Shown here: positions 25,861 to 34,521 of the stretch, piece by piece
How the letters are laid out: each line of letters begins with the position of its first letter
How positions within the stretch are numbered: position 1 is the first letter of the stretch
Origin: an uncultured Oscillospiraceae bacterium
Lineage (GTDB): Bacteria > Bacillota > Clostridia > Oscillospirales > Oscillospiraceae
Assembly (NCBI GenBank): GCA_910587505.1
Contig: CAJULD010000002.1
Coordinates: 1 to 64,000, forward strand
Direction: 5' to 3'
Length of the DNA: 64,000 nt
Translations under genes and position numbers: made by a program
The notes under the pieces: model-generated
What the model saw: only the letters and a program-made list of their open reading frames with translations
The model's database searches: none
Told to the model about the DNA's origin: nothing

Positions 25861-26895
25861 ATGAGCAGGATCTTAATTACCGGCGCTGCCGGTTTTATCG
25901 GGTCGCAGCTGGCCTATGCGTTATGGCAAAAAGGGGACGAGGTTGTCTTGTTGGACGATTTTTCCTATGGACTGGAGGACAATCTGATTTTCCGCGATCA
26001 CGATTTCCGTCAGGAGATTTTGAGGGAGGATGTATGTGATGCGGAAATGCTGGATCGCATATGGCTTGAGGGCCGATTTGACTATGTCTACCATATCGCG
26101 GCAATTACGCCTCTGCCGGATTGCCAGATCCGGCCGGGGCGGGCGATTACCGTCAATGTAGCGGGAACGGTGAATGTGCTGGAGGCTGCGCGGAAGCACG
26201 GCGCGAAAAAGGTCATATTTGCCAGTACCTCTGCGGTTTATGAGAACTGCAGGCAATTTCCAACGGGGGAAGGGGACGCGGTTCCGCCCAGTCTGGTTTA
26301 TTCCGGAGGGAAATTTGCCGCGGAGCAGTTCTGCCGCAGTTATGCGGACGTCTACGGGATGAATGTCACTGCCCTGCGTTTTGCCAATGTTTATGGCCCT
26401 CACATTGACTGCCTGCGCAAACAGCCGCCGGTAGCTGGTTATCTGATCCGCGAGCTCTGCTATGGCAGACAGCCGGTCCTCCACTCAAACGGGGAGCAGC
26501 GCCGGGATTTTGTCTATGTAGACGATCTGATTCGGCTGGCGATTCTGGTACAGGAGGGGCAGGGGTATGACTGCGTAAATGTTTCCACCAATGCCACGCA
26601 CTCAATCAATGAGCTGTATCAGACGATTGCAGGGATCATGGGGAAGGAAAATATCCATCCGGTCTATGTGGATTCCTCCAATTACTGGAAAAAATATCCC
26701 GGGCTTTACGAGGGGGCGTATCCAATCTCAGAGGGAGTACTGGATGCCGAGGTAAACAAATATACCCTGTGCGATAATTCTCATGCCCTGCAGAGATATG
26801 GCTGGCGGCCGGAGGTTTCCTTTGAGGACGGGCTGAAACGAACTGTGGATTTCTGTGTTGATGCACTGAAACGATACGGAGAGCAAAAGAAATGA
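25861..26895 (+). CDS. NAD-dependent nucleotide-sugar epimerase/dehydratase
   Basis: A 344-residue extended SDR. The Rossmann motif is ITGAAGFIGSQ, the catalytic Ser/Thr block FASTSAVYEN and the YXXXK motif YSGGK. A UDP-glucose-4-epimerase/WcaG-type fold. ATG 25861 is chosen; the frame is open upstream inside gmhA. Between the GDP-heptose genes and gmd, it may epimerise or reduce a GDP-6-deoxy-heptose intermediate, or make a UDP-sugar; substrate cannot be read from sequence. The end overlaps the next start by ATGA. Confidence 0.85.
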   Translation: MSRILITGAAGFIGSQLAYALWQKGDEVVLLDDFSYGLEDNLIFRDHDFRQEILREDVCDAEMLDRIWLEGRFDYVYHIAAITPLPDCQIRPGRAITVNVAGTVNVLEAARKHGAKKVIFASTSAVYENCRQFPTGEGDAVPPSLVYSGGKFAAEQFCRSYADVYGMNVTALRFANVYGPHIDCLRKQPPVAGYLIRELCYGRQPVLHSNGEQRRDFVYVDDLIRLAILVQEGQGYDCVNVSTNATHSINELYQTIAGIMGKENIHPVYVDSSNYWKKYPGLYEGAYPISEGVLDAEVNKYTLCDNSHALQRYGWRPEVSFEDGLKRTVDFCVDALKRYGEQKK

Positions 26896-29018
26896 TACTT
26901 TTTACAGCGCTTTTATGCAGGATCATACTTCTGCTGGCCACGATGGCTGCCGCGGTTTATCTGCTGCGCAGGCAGATGCCGGTAAAGCGTGCGGCGGTGC
27001 TGGCCTGTCTTCTGGTGCCCCTGGCGGCAGCGGCAAACCATGTCAGCGGGCTGACCCCCAGCCTGACGGATGAAGTATCCCTGCTGGCGCTGAATGAAAA
27101 AAGCGGTACTTCCCAGGGATATGAGATCGTAATCGACGGATTCCGGGTAGATGGCAGGGACTGTCCGGTCGATGGGGTGGCGGACGGGAAATGGTTCTGG
27201 CGCGGCGAGCAGTATATGTGGAGGCCCGAGACCGACCCGCGGCAGCCGGAGGGCGTCACACGGCAGGTGACAGTGAAGGTCCCCGCAGGCTGGGACAGGA
27301 AGATTCTGTTTTCAGCGAACGAATATCGGGGAGCGGTGGAAGTGACCACGGCAAATGGTACTGTGAGGATCGATACGGCCGAGACAGCGGCGGTAACGAT
27401 CGGAAGAAGCAGCACGAGAATGCTTATTGCGGAACAGGCCGTTCGTCTGGCCGTATATGGGATTGTACTGCTGGTTGCTGCCGCGTATATGCTGTTGTGC
27501 ATCCGGAGCCTCTGTAAATACTCCCTGGAGGGCAGTTCTTCCGGGCTGTTTTATGCAGGGCTTGTCGGGGTCTGCGGAGTGTCCTTCATAATCATGGTTG
27601 TGCTTGGAGGGAAAGAATCGTTTTGGCGGGATGAAATATCGCTGATCGGCTATATCTGCAACACCGATTCTGTTTTGACGGCGATGAAGACCGATATCGC
27701 CTGGCCGCCGCTTTGGAAAGGGATCATGTTTATCTGGTATCGCCTGGTCCCGTATGGGGAGCGTTGGCTGCGCCTCCCGGCGGAGCTCTGCGCGGTTGGC
27801 GGTATCTGGTTTGTTGGACTGTCCGGAAAAAAGATTGGAAATCAGAGGACAGGAATGATAGCAGCATTGCTGACTGCATTTGCAGTAGTTCCACAAAAGC
27901 GCATTGCGCAGGATATTACCTGCTATGGCCTTGTGTTTCTTCTGGCTGCTGTTGTTACATATCTGTATTTGCGGCGCACACTTTCCGAGACGGAATATTC
28001 CTTGCGGCGGCAGATCTTATTCGTTGCTGCGATGGCCACCGCAGCATATACCCATTATTTCGGCTTTTTCCTCTGTGGCGCGCTTTTTCTGGTGGACTGC
28101 TTTGAGGTTATCAAAAAGAAACTGCCAATAAAACGTCTCATTCCTTATGTCGTGACCGGAGCGCTCTATTTGCCATGGTTATACTTTGTTATTTTTAAGC
28201 AGGATGGCATCCATGCCAGTTATTGGCAGCCGAAGCCGGCGCTGAAGGATATACCCGGTTTTCTGAGAACTTTAACGGGCGGGCTTCCCATCCTTTTTCA
28301 TTTTTTCCTTTTGGGAATCACAATTGCTGTAATACAGGTGATCTTCTCAACTGGACTCAAAAAGGAAGCGTCCCATCATCCTGTCAATATATGTCCCCCT
28401 GGCTTTATTATTTCTGTGCCCGCCACTATGTTTGTCTGTGTTTTCCTATACGGAAAGTATATTGCTATAGGAAATACATTTTGGGTTAAAACGTACTTTT
28501 TCGTGCTGATGCCGTGTATTCTTCTGCTTTGTACGGCTACGGTTGAAATGATGTATCAATATTTGAGGGCAGTTCCCGGGGATTACTCCCGAGTTTTGAG
28601 CAGCAGTGTCGTTATACTTCTCATGGTTGTCATAGGAAGCGCTTCGTATAGTCGGAAGGAGGCTGAATCCACAAAAACAAGGGATCCCTATCGTGAGCCC
28701 GCTGAGTGGGTATACTCGCGCGGAAATGATCTGTATAACCCGGATGAGTTAATAATTTTTGCAGCCAGTTCAGAAGTCAAACGGTATGCATGGATAGATT
28801 ATTACATTACGCAGCGTGGAAAACGAGACAGCCTTGATGTAAGAGGACGGTTCATTTCAAAAGAGGAACTGTTAGCCTATGACAAAATTGTCTGGATATG
28901 GGCAGATGATTTTGGCCTCGGAAAGGATGAGCCGGTGATGCAATGGTTGTCGGAATTTTATACAATGACGGATACTGTGCAGGAAGTACGGGCTACTATC
29001 TATGAAAAAATAACGTAA
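26892..29018 (+). CDS. GT-C glycosyltransferase (GT39/ArnT-like) with N-terminal extracytoplasmic domain
   Basis: A 708-residue polytopic protein. Two N-terminal hydrophobic segments (about 1-50) lead to a soluble domain at about 60-175, then a helix at about 185-205 and a GT-C core with the acidic motif FWRDEISL (about 245) and many helices. The GT-C core should transfer a sugar from a polyprenyl-phosphate donor on the outer face of the membrane. The 60-162 domain aligns without gaps to the same residues of the Wzm-like permease at 36372 (see findings). Within an operon of coupled genes. Confidence 0.82.
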   Translation: MILFTALLCRIILLLATMAAAVYLLRRQMPVKRAAVLACLLVPLAAAANHVSGLTPSLTDEVSLLALNEKSGTSQGYEIVIDGFRVDGRDCPVDGVADGKWFWRGEQYMWRPETDPRQPEGVTRQVTVKVPAGWDRKILFSANEYRGAVEVTTANGTVRIDTAETAAVTIGRSSTRMLIAEQAVRLAVYGIVLLVAAAYMLLCIRSLCKYSLEGSSSGLFYAGLVGVCGVSFIIMVVLGGKESFWRDEISLIGYICNTDSVLTAMKTDIAWPPLWKGIMFIWYRLVPYGERWLRLPAELCAVGGIWFVGLSGKKIGNQRTGMIAALLTAFAVVPQKRIAQDITCYGLVFLLAAVVTYLYLRRTLSETEYSLRRQILFVAAMATAAYTHYFGFFLCGALFLVDCFEVIKKKLPIKRLIPYVVTGALYLPWLYFVIFKQDGIHASYWQPKPALKDIPGFLRTLTGGLPILFHFFLLGITIAVIQVIFSTGLKKEASHHPVNICPPGFIISVPATMFVCVFLYGKYIAIGNTFWVKTYFFVLMPCILLLCTATVEMMYQYLRAVPGDYSRVLSSSVVILLMVVIGSASYSRKEAESTKTRDPYREPAEWVYSRGNDLYNPDELIIFAASSEVKRYAWIDYYITQRGKRDSLDVRGRFISKEELLAYDKIVWIWADDFGLGKDEPVMQWLSEFYTMTDTVQEVRATIYEKIT

Positions 29019-29106
29019 CGCCCTGTGCAGAATTCGCTGTATCGCGCCATGTGGTACCCATAAGAGGAAAACAGAAAATTGAGGTCTTGAAGGAGTGATA
29101 GACGAT

Positions 29107-30162
29107 ATGTACACCACGAAAACCGCGCTCATTACCGGCGTAACCGGTCAGGATGGTTCCTATCTTGCGGAGTTCCTGCTGGCCAGGGGCTACGACGTAT
29201 ATGGAATTGTCCGCCGCACGTCCACCGAGAGAAAGGAGCGCATCGAGCATCTCCGGCAGGAGTCCCGTTTTCATCTCCTCTACGGGGATATGACGGACTC
29301 GCTGAGTTTAATCCGGATCATACAAACGGTTGAGCCGGACGAAATTTACAATCTGGCGGCGCAGTCTCATGTGCAGGTCTCTTTTGATGTACCGGAGTAC
29401 ACGGCGGACGCAGATGCTATCGGTACGCTGCGGATTCTGGAGGCCGTGCGCATTCTGGGACTGACGCAGAAGTGCAGGATCTATCAGGCCTCGACCTCAG
29501 AGCTGTACGGGAAGGTGGAGGAGGTGCCTCAGAACGAGAAGACGCCGTTCCATCCCTACAGCCCTTACGCGGTGGCAAAGCAGTATGCGTACTGGATTAC
29601 AAAGGAGTACCGCGAGGCTTACGGGATGTTCGCCTCCAACGGCATTCTTTTTAACCACGAGTCCGAACGGCGGGGAGAGACCTTTGTTACACGGAAGATT
29701 ACCCTTGCTGCCGCGAGTATTGCGGCGGGAAAGCAGGACAAGCTGTACCTTGGTAACCTTGACTCGCTGCGGGACTGGGGGTATGCCAGGGATTACGTGG
29801 AGTGCATGTGGCTGATTCTGCAACATGATAAGCCGGACGATTTTGTCATTGCCACCGGTGTGCAGCACAGCGTGCGGGACTTCGTCCAGCTGGCGTTTCA
29901 ATATGTCGGGATTGAGCTGACATGGCGGGGAAGCGGTCTGGAGGAAAAGGGTATCGACGCGGCTACCGGAAAAACCCTGGTAGAGGTAAGCCCGGCATTT
30001 TTCCGCCCGACAGACGTGGTTGATTTGCTGGGGGACCCGGCCAAGGCCAGGGCGGAGCTTGGGTGGAATCCCTGCAAGACGTCCTTTGAGGAACTGGTGC
30101 GGATCATGACGGAGCATGATCTGAGAAAAGCGAGAGAAGGGACCAGCCGTTATGGGAATTAG
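29107..30162 (+). CDS. gmd: GDP-mannose (or GDP-heptose) 4,6-dehydratase
   Basis: A 351-residue Gmd-type SDR: ALITGVTGQDGSYLAEFLL (NADP site), YQASTSELYGKV and YSPYAVAK (catalytic Ser/Glu/Tyr/Lys). The family block NHESPRRGE reads NHESERRGE here. AGGAG lies 11 bases before ATG 29107. It forms a 4-keto-6-deoxy GDP-sugar. In Yersinia and Campylobacter, related enzymes act on GDP-D-glycero-manno-heptose, and the full GDP-heptose pathway next door makes that a plausible substrate; ManC downstream would also supply GDP-mannose. Confidence 0.88.
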   Translation: MYTTKTALITGVTGQDGSYLAEFLLARGYDVYGIVRRTSTERKERIEHLRQESRFHLLYGDMTDSLSLIRIIQTVEPDEIYNLAAQSHVQVSFDVPEYTADADAIGTLRILEAVRILGLTQKCRIYQASTSELYGKVEEVPQNEKTPFHPYSPYAVAKQYAYWITKEYREAYGMFASNGILFNHESERRGETFVTRKITLAAASIAAGKQDKLYLGNLDSLRDWGYARDYVECMWLILQHDKPDDFVIATGVQHSVRDFVQLAFQYVGIELTWRGSGLEEKGIDAATGKTLVEVSPAFFRPTDVVDLLGDPAKARAELGWNPCKTSFEELVRIMTEHDLRKAREGTSRYGN

Positions 30163-31060
30163 CATTGTTACGCTTGCGTACCATGAGGCAGATAGCCTGA
30201 GGGAGTTTCTCCCGAAAGTAAAAGAGCAGGCAGACAGGCTGAACACGGATTACGAAATAATTGTAGTTGATGGTCCAGAAACTGCGGACGACACGCCCGC
30301 AATATGTGCGGCATTGGGGGCCTGCTATTTTAACCAATCGGAGCCAGGCTTTGGGGGCGCGTATCGAAAAGCTGTTAAAGAGGCAACAAAAGACAAATTC
30401 TTAATATTGGATGGAGATGGTGTACATGATCCTGCAATGATCCCACAATTTGTAGAGGAATTTAACCATGGATTTGATGTTGTGATTGGTTCCAGATACA
30501 TTGTGGGGGGCAGCAGCAGAGTCTCCAAATCATCCCGTGCCATGTCCAGAATATTATGCGCCTGCTATCGGATCGCAATGGGTACATCCGTGAAAGATCT
30601 GTCAGACAATTACAGGCTCTACAGCACTGCTGCATTGAAAAAGCTGACGCTGACATGCAAAAACTTTGAAGTTATGGAGGAGATATTTTTTAAGCTGATG
30701 CTCGAAAAAGGGGCTGCTTTTCGAGTTAAGGAAATACCGGTCACAATAGAAGAGAGAGAATTTGGACAATCTACCAGAAAACTGACCCCTTTTATTATCT
30801 GTTTTGGCCGCCAGCTTCTAAAAACAATATTAATGCGAATGACTTACCGGTCTGCCCGCACACAGAAGGAAAATGAAGAAGTTGCGGAGTCCGTCTTAAA
30901 ACATGTGGGAAGGCTTTTATCTGGCGGAATAGGCTTATGTCTGGATGCGCTAATATTTATTGGCTTTTCACGGTATGGCGGTGGCCTGCTGGGAAGTCTC
31001 GCGGGTTGTTTTGTGGCCTTACTGTTTTCTACTGTTATAAATCACCTGTTTGAGTTTTAA
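30152..31060 (+). CDS. DPM1-like family 2 glycosyltransferase with short C-terminal membrane domain
   Basis: A 302-residue protein. Residues about 1-215 are a polyprenyl-phosphate-mannosyltransferase-like GT2 domain (ISIVTLAYHEADSLREFL, LDGDGVHDP). Residues about 250-302 hold two hydrophobic segments resembling the start of a GtrA domain (RLLSGGIGLCLDALIFIG), ending early. It could charge polyprenyl phosphate with a sugar for the GT-C enzyme at 26892. Start overlaps the gmd end by 11 bases. AT-rich relative to gmd. Confidence 0.85.
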   Translation: MGISIVTLAYHEADSLREFLPKVKEQADRLNTDYEIIVVDGPETADDTPAICAALGACYFNQSEPGFGGAYRKAVKEATKDKFLILDGDGVHDPAMIPQFVEEFNHGFDVVIGSRYIVGGSSRVSKSSRAMSRILCACYRIAMGTSVKDLSDNYRLYSTAALKKLTLTCKNFEVMEEIFFKLMLEKGAAFRVKEIPVTIEEREFGQSTRKLTPFIICFGRQLLKTILMRMTYRSARTQKENEEVAESVLKHVGRLLSGGIGLCLDALIFIGFSRYGGGLLGSLAGCFVALLFSTVINHLFEF

Positions 31061-31126
31061 AAATGAAATATTCCCCATTCGTATTATTGACGGACCCATA
31101 ATTGAGACAGCGAAGGAGAAACATAT

Positions 31127-32017
31127 ATGGCGACCCATAAGAGAAGACCTGATTATAATATAATTCCTGATGCGATCAGCCGGTATGACAACAAAACCAG
31201 GCTCCGGATTTATAGAAAAATCGTACTGCTTCGGGAAATGGAGAAGGAAATGATAGAGGCGCAGAGAAAAGGCGCCGTTTCCTGCCAGTTATTCTTATCT
31301 TCTGGTCAAGAGGCAGTAGCTGCCGCTTTATCCGAGCAGGGAAAAGCATATCAGTATTTCCCCCAGCATCGTGCTGATGATTTGTATTTATCATTGGGCG
31401 GAACACCAGAATCCCTCCGGGATGAGCTGTTGGCACGCGAAAGTGGCTGCAGCGGAGGGCGCAGCGGCCAGATCGGTTTGCAGATACATGAAAATGGTCT
31501 CGACATGTATGGAGATAATTTGCTGATCGGCGAATGTGTTCCCAGGGGAGTTGGTGCAGCTCTGGGCAGTCAGAAAAAAACGGTGTGCATTTTTGGCGAT
31601 GGTTCCGCTGAGGAAGATTATGTATTAGCATCTTTGGGCTTTGCGGCTACACGTCAGTTGCCCGTATTATTTCTTTGTATGGACAATAATCTTGCCATAC
31701 TTACGCCAACATGCGAACGTCGCAGCTGGGATCTTGCTGAGGTAGCTAAGAGCTTTGGAATGGATGCCTATGATTTGGCCGATGATCCATGGTCAATTAT
31801 GACCTTGCTAGACAGTCCGGACTTTAAGTTGCCGGCGGTTTTGAACTGCCGGGTATGCCGTGAATACTGGCATGTGGGAATTGGCAGTGATGGGGCGCGG
31901 GAGTGGGCCAGAAATGAGATTATCCGACAGCAGCTTCTGGATTGCGGATTATCAACAGAGGTTGAGCAAATTGAAATGGAGACAAAACGGAGGATCAGAG
32001 CATTATGGGAAATTTGA
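31127..32017 (+). CDS. thiamine-diphosphate-dependent dehydrogenase E1 alpha-like subunit
   Basis: A 296-residue protein of the E1-alpha/acetoin-dehydrogenase type. The TPP/Mg motif runs FGDGSAEEDYVLASLGFAAT with the conserved Asn in MDNN. PQHRADDLYLSLGG resembles the E1 substrate-binding entry region. No lipoyl E2 or E3 gene is nearby. Paired with the E1-beta-like gene that overlaps its end by 13 bases. In this locus it may make a C-C bond on a sugar or supply a carboxyl-derived substituent, not feed central metabolism; this is inference. Confidence 0.8.
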   Translation: MATHKRRPDYNIIPDAISRYDNKTRLRIYRKIVLLREMEKEMIEAQRKGAVSCQLFLSSGQEAVAAALSEQGKAYQYFPQHRADDLYLSLGGTPESLRDELLARESGCSGGRSGQIGLQIHENGLDMYGDNLLIGECVPRGVGAALGSQKKTVCIFGDGSAEEDYVLASLGFAATRQLPVLFLCMDNNLAILTPTCERRSWDLAEVAKSFGMDAYDLADDPWSIMTLLDSPDFKLPAVLNCRVCREYWHVGIGSDGAREWARNEIIRQQLLDCGLSTEVEQIEMETKRRIRALWEI

Positions 32018-32907
32018 CGCTTGCAGAAACCATACAGATGATCCTGCGCGATCATATGGAGAATAACGACGGGCTTGTTTTGGGGCAGACACTTTCCTCT
32101 ATTGGAAATACCTATGGGACAATACCCTTCCACAAAAATGTGATTGAAATGCCCATGACGGACGTAGCTGCGGCCGGAATCGCCGTGGGAGCTTCTCTGG
32201 TAGGGCGTCGTCCTGTATTTGTCTTGCGGTTTCAGGACTTTTTTCTGCTCAACAGCAGCCCGCTTTTGCAGGATGCGGCCCTTGGAAAGGAATATCACGG
32301 AGTGCCGTCTCCGGTTTTTATCCGATCTATTGCAACGGACAAATCAGGCCCGTGCCATTCCAATGTAATGCACAGCCTGGTGATGCAGTTTCCCGGAATA
32401 AAAGTATGCGCGCCAATGACACCCGGTGAGTATCGAGGGGTCTGGGATCATTTTATGTCCGACGACGTGCCCTGTTATGTTAGTGAACACAGGAAATCCT
32501 ATGGAATAAGGGATGAATTAAAAGATGTGATTAACGACGAAGCGGAGATTACGCTTTTTGGCATATTGGATACAAGACTGGAGCTGGAAGCGGCGGCACA
32601 GGAACTAAGCGATCAGGGCTTTCGTACAAATATTGTCCATATCACCTGGTTAAAGCCGCTGGAATTTGAAAAGCTGTCACTTGCTATGGAAAAAAGCAGG
32701 ATTGGTCTGGTTGTGGACAGCTCGAGAGAGATGTGTGGCGTCTCACGGGATATTGCATTCCGGCTGATGCATCGGAGCAAAAAGCCCGTCTATGCACTTG
32801 CAGGAGAAGACTATGTGAAGTGCCTGAATCCGGCGCAATATCATGCGGCTCCTGATGCCCGCGCAATTGCAAAATACGCGTTAGCGATACTGCGTGAGGA
32901 GGAATGA
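32005..32907 (+). CDS. thiamine-diphosphate-dependent E1 beta / transketolase C-terminal-like subunit
   Basis: A 300-residue protein with the transketolase pyrimidine-binding domain (TLAETIQMILRDHMEN, then VIEMPMTDVAAAGIAVGASL) and a C-terminal domain (EITLFGILDTRLELEAAAQ, GLVVDSSREMCG). It supplies the second half of the TPP active site to the upstream alpha-like subunit. Translation is coupled by a 13-base overlap. Followed 3 bases later by a small cupin gene. Confidence 0.82.
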   Translation: MGNLTLAETIQMILRDHMENNDGLVLGQTLSSIGNTYGTIPFHKNVIEMPMTDVAAAGIAVGASLVGRRPVFVLRFQDFFLLNSSPLLQDAALGKEYHGVPSPVFIRSIATDKSGPCHSNVMHSLVMQFPGIKVCAPMTPGEYRGVWDHFMSDDVPCYVSEHRKSYGIRDELKDVINDEAEITLFGILDTRLELEAAAQELSDQGFRTNIVHITWLKPLEFEKLSLAMEKSRIGLVVDSSREMCGVSRDIAFRLMHRSKKPVYALAGEDYVKCLNPAQYHAAPDARAIAKYALAILREEE

Positions 32908-32910
32908 CGG

Positions 32911-33309
32911 TTGCGGACGATTGAGTACAGCGGACAGGTGCTGGCCAAGATCATATCAATTGGAGAGTGTACCAGGCCGATTCAGTTTTTTTCTGAAGCG
33001 GATGATGCTTTACAGGTTGGCGTGTCAATTTGCAGCAAGGGAAATTACATACAAAACCACATCCACAACATTTTTCCCAGGAATTCCATGATACTCAATG
33101 AGGTCCTCTATGTTGTCAAGGGTGCAATGAAAGCCAATCTCTATTCGGCGGATCGGAAATTTGTCGAGTCAGCGCTGGTTAAGGAGGGTGAATTTATTAT
33201 CCTGCTCAACGGCGGGCATGGCTTTGAACCCCTGACGGATGAGACCGTTATATTTGAAGCTAAAAACGGTCCGTTTGTCAGCGTGGAGCATGATAAGACC
33301 AAATTCTGA
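32911..33309 (+). CDS. small cupin-fold protein
   Basis: A 132-residue single-domain cupin-like protein: GNYIQNHIHN (first metal-binding His pair), then MILNEVLYVVKG and GEFIILLNGGHGFEPL (second motif). Starts at TTG 32911, with AGGAGG 8 bases ahead and no nearby ATG in frame. It forms a trio with the TPP pair, so it may isomerise, epimerise or stabilise the product of that enzyme; substrate unknown. Confidence 0.72.
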   Translation: MRTIEYSGQVLAKIISIGECTRPIQFFSEADDALQVGVSICSKGNYIQNHIHNIFPRNSMILNEVLYVVKGAMKANLYSADRKFVESALVKEGEFIILLNGGHGFEPLTDETVIFEAKNGPFVSVEHDKTKF

Positions 33310-33341
33310 TCCGCTGCGCTGCTTGAACCTGGAGGTTGTAT

Positions 33342-34481
33342 ATGAATTCAAAAAATACCAGACTGTATCCGCTTGATCCGCTGAGAGGCCTTGCGGCTAT
33401 TGTTATAGCATGCCTGTTTCATTACTTACATATTTTCCCCGTTTCAGAAGAGACTCATCCGCTTTATGGAATTCCTGTCTTATGGTGGCTGACACGCAAT
33501 GGCGGCCTGTTTGTTGAGATGTTTTTCATTATCTCCGGGTTATTGGCTTATAGGCTCTCTTATCAGGGACTATCTTCTGGAAAGTTGTCTTTCAGCGCCT
33601 TTATGCGCAGAAAAATTGCCCGCCTGTTTCCTGTGATGTACTTTGCTTTAGCAATTCTGGCCCTGTTTCACTGGATATCTTACGGTATAAGCGGTACGCC
33701 TAACAGCTATCTGGGTTACAACTGTGATGGCTTCCATTTTGTCCTGAATCTGTTTGGTCTCCAATATGGGTGGCTTGATTTTGTCCCTAATTTTAATCAA
33801 CCAAGCTGGTATGTTAGTGTTTTGCTGCTGTGCTACTGTGTTTTTGCATTTACCTGCAGAATTATCGGCAGCTCTCGTGGGCGGACAAAATGGCTTTTTC
33901 CTGTAATTATATTTGTCGGATGGATAATGCGGAGTGGCTGGGGAGGGGATCATCCTGTTTGGAACAGCTTTATGGGGCGGGGCATTTACACATTTTTCCT
34001 GGGCGTATGTTTGGCGATTGTTTTAGATATCCGGGATCCCAAAATAAATGCGTTCCTGATTCGGCTGGCGGCAATTATTTTGGGCATAATTGCGGCGCTG
34101 TTTTTACTGCAGAAATATGTACGAGTATATATATCCCCGGATGCGCCGGATATTGTCGGCTCCTACGGTGGTATTTTTCCGATAGCGGTCTTTCCATGTT
34201 TGATTTACCTCTCGCTGACCGTTCCCGGGATTAATAAAATTGCAAGCTTCAAACCATTTGCCCGTCTTGGTGAGTATTCATACAGCATTTATCTGCTCAA
34301 TCTGCCCGTTTTTTATCTGGAACGCTGCGCCGTTGATTCCCTTCATCTGAATATTGATTACAGCTCAAAAATCATATTTTTGGTGCTCAATGGCATTCTG
34401 CTCTTTACCGCAGTCCTGGTTCACAAATATTTTGAAAAACCGGCCATTGCATGGGCAAAGGTTCATATTGCCGGGGAATAG
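33342..34481 (+). CDS. acyltransferase family 3 (OafA-like) membrane protein
   Basis: A 379-residue polytopic protein with about ten helices. It opens RLYPLDPLRGLAAIVIACLFHY, carrying the Arg and His of acyltransferase-3 enzymes, and includes FFIISGLLAYR and PSWYVSVLLLCY. Members move an acetyl or other acyl group to extracytoplasmic glycans. GGAGG lies 6 bases before ATG 33342. Probably decorates the polysaccharide made by this locus. Confidence 0.9.
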   Translation: MNSKNTRLYPLDPLRGLAAIVIACLFHYLHIFPVSEETHPLYGIPVLWWLTRNGGLFVEMFFIISGLLAYRLSYQGLSSGKLSFSAFMRRKIARLFPVMYFALAILALFHWISYGISGTPNSYLGYNCDGFHFVLNLFGLQYGWLDFVPNFNQPSWYVSVLLLCYCVFAFTCRIIGSSRGRTKWLFPVIIFVGWIMRSGWGGDHPVWNSFMGRGIYTFFLGVCLAIVLDIRDPKINAFLIRLAAIILGIIAALFLLQKYVRVYISPDAPDIVGSYGGIFPIAVFPCLIYLSLTVPGINKIASFKPFARLGEYSYSIYLLNLPVFYLERCAVDSLHLNIDYSSKIIFLVLNGILLFTAVLVHKYFEKPAIAWAKVHIAGE

Positions 34482-34521
34482 GGCTGAAGTATACCATACG
34501 AAATCATAACGAGGTCATCAT

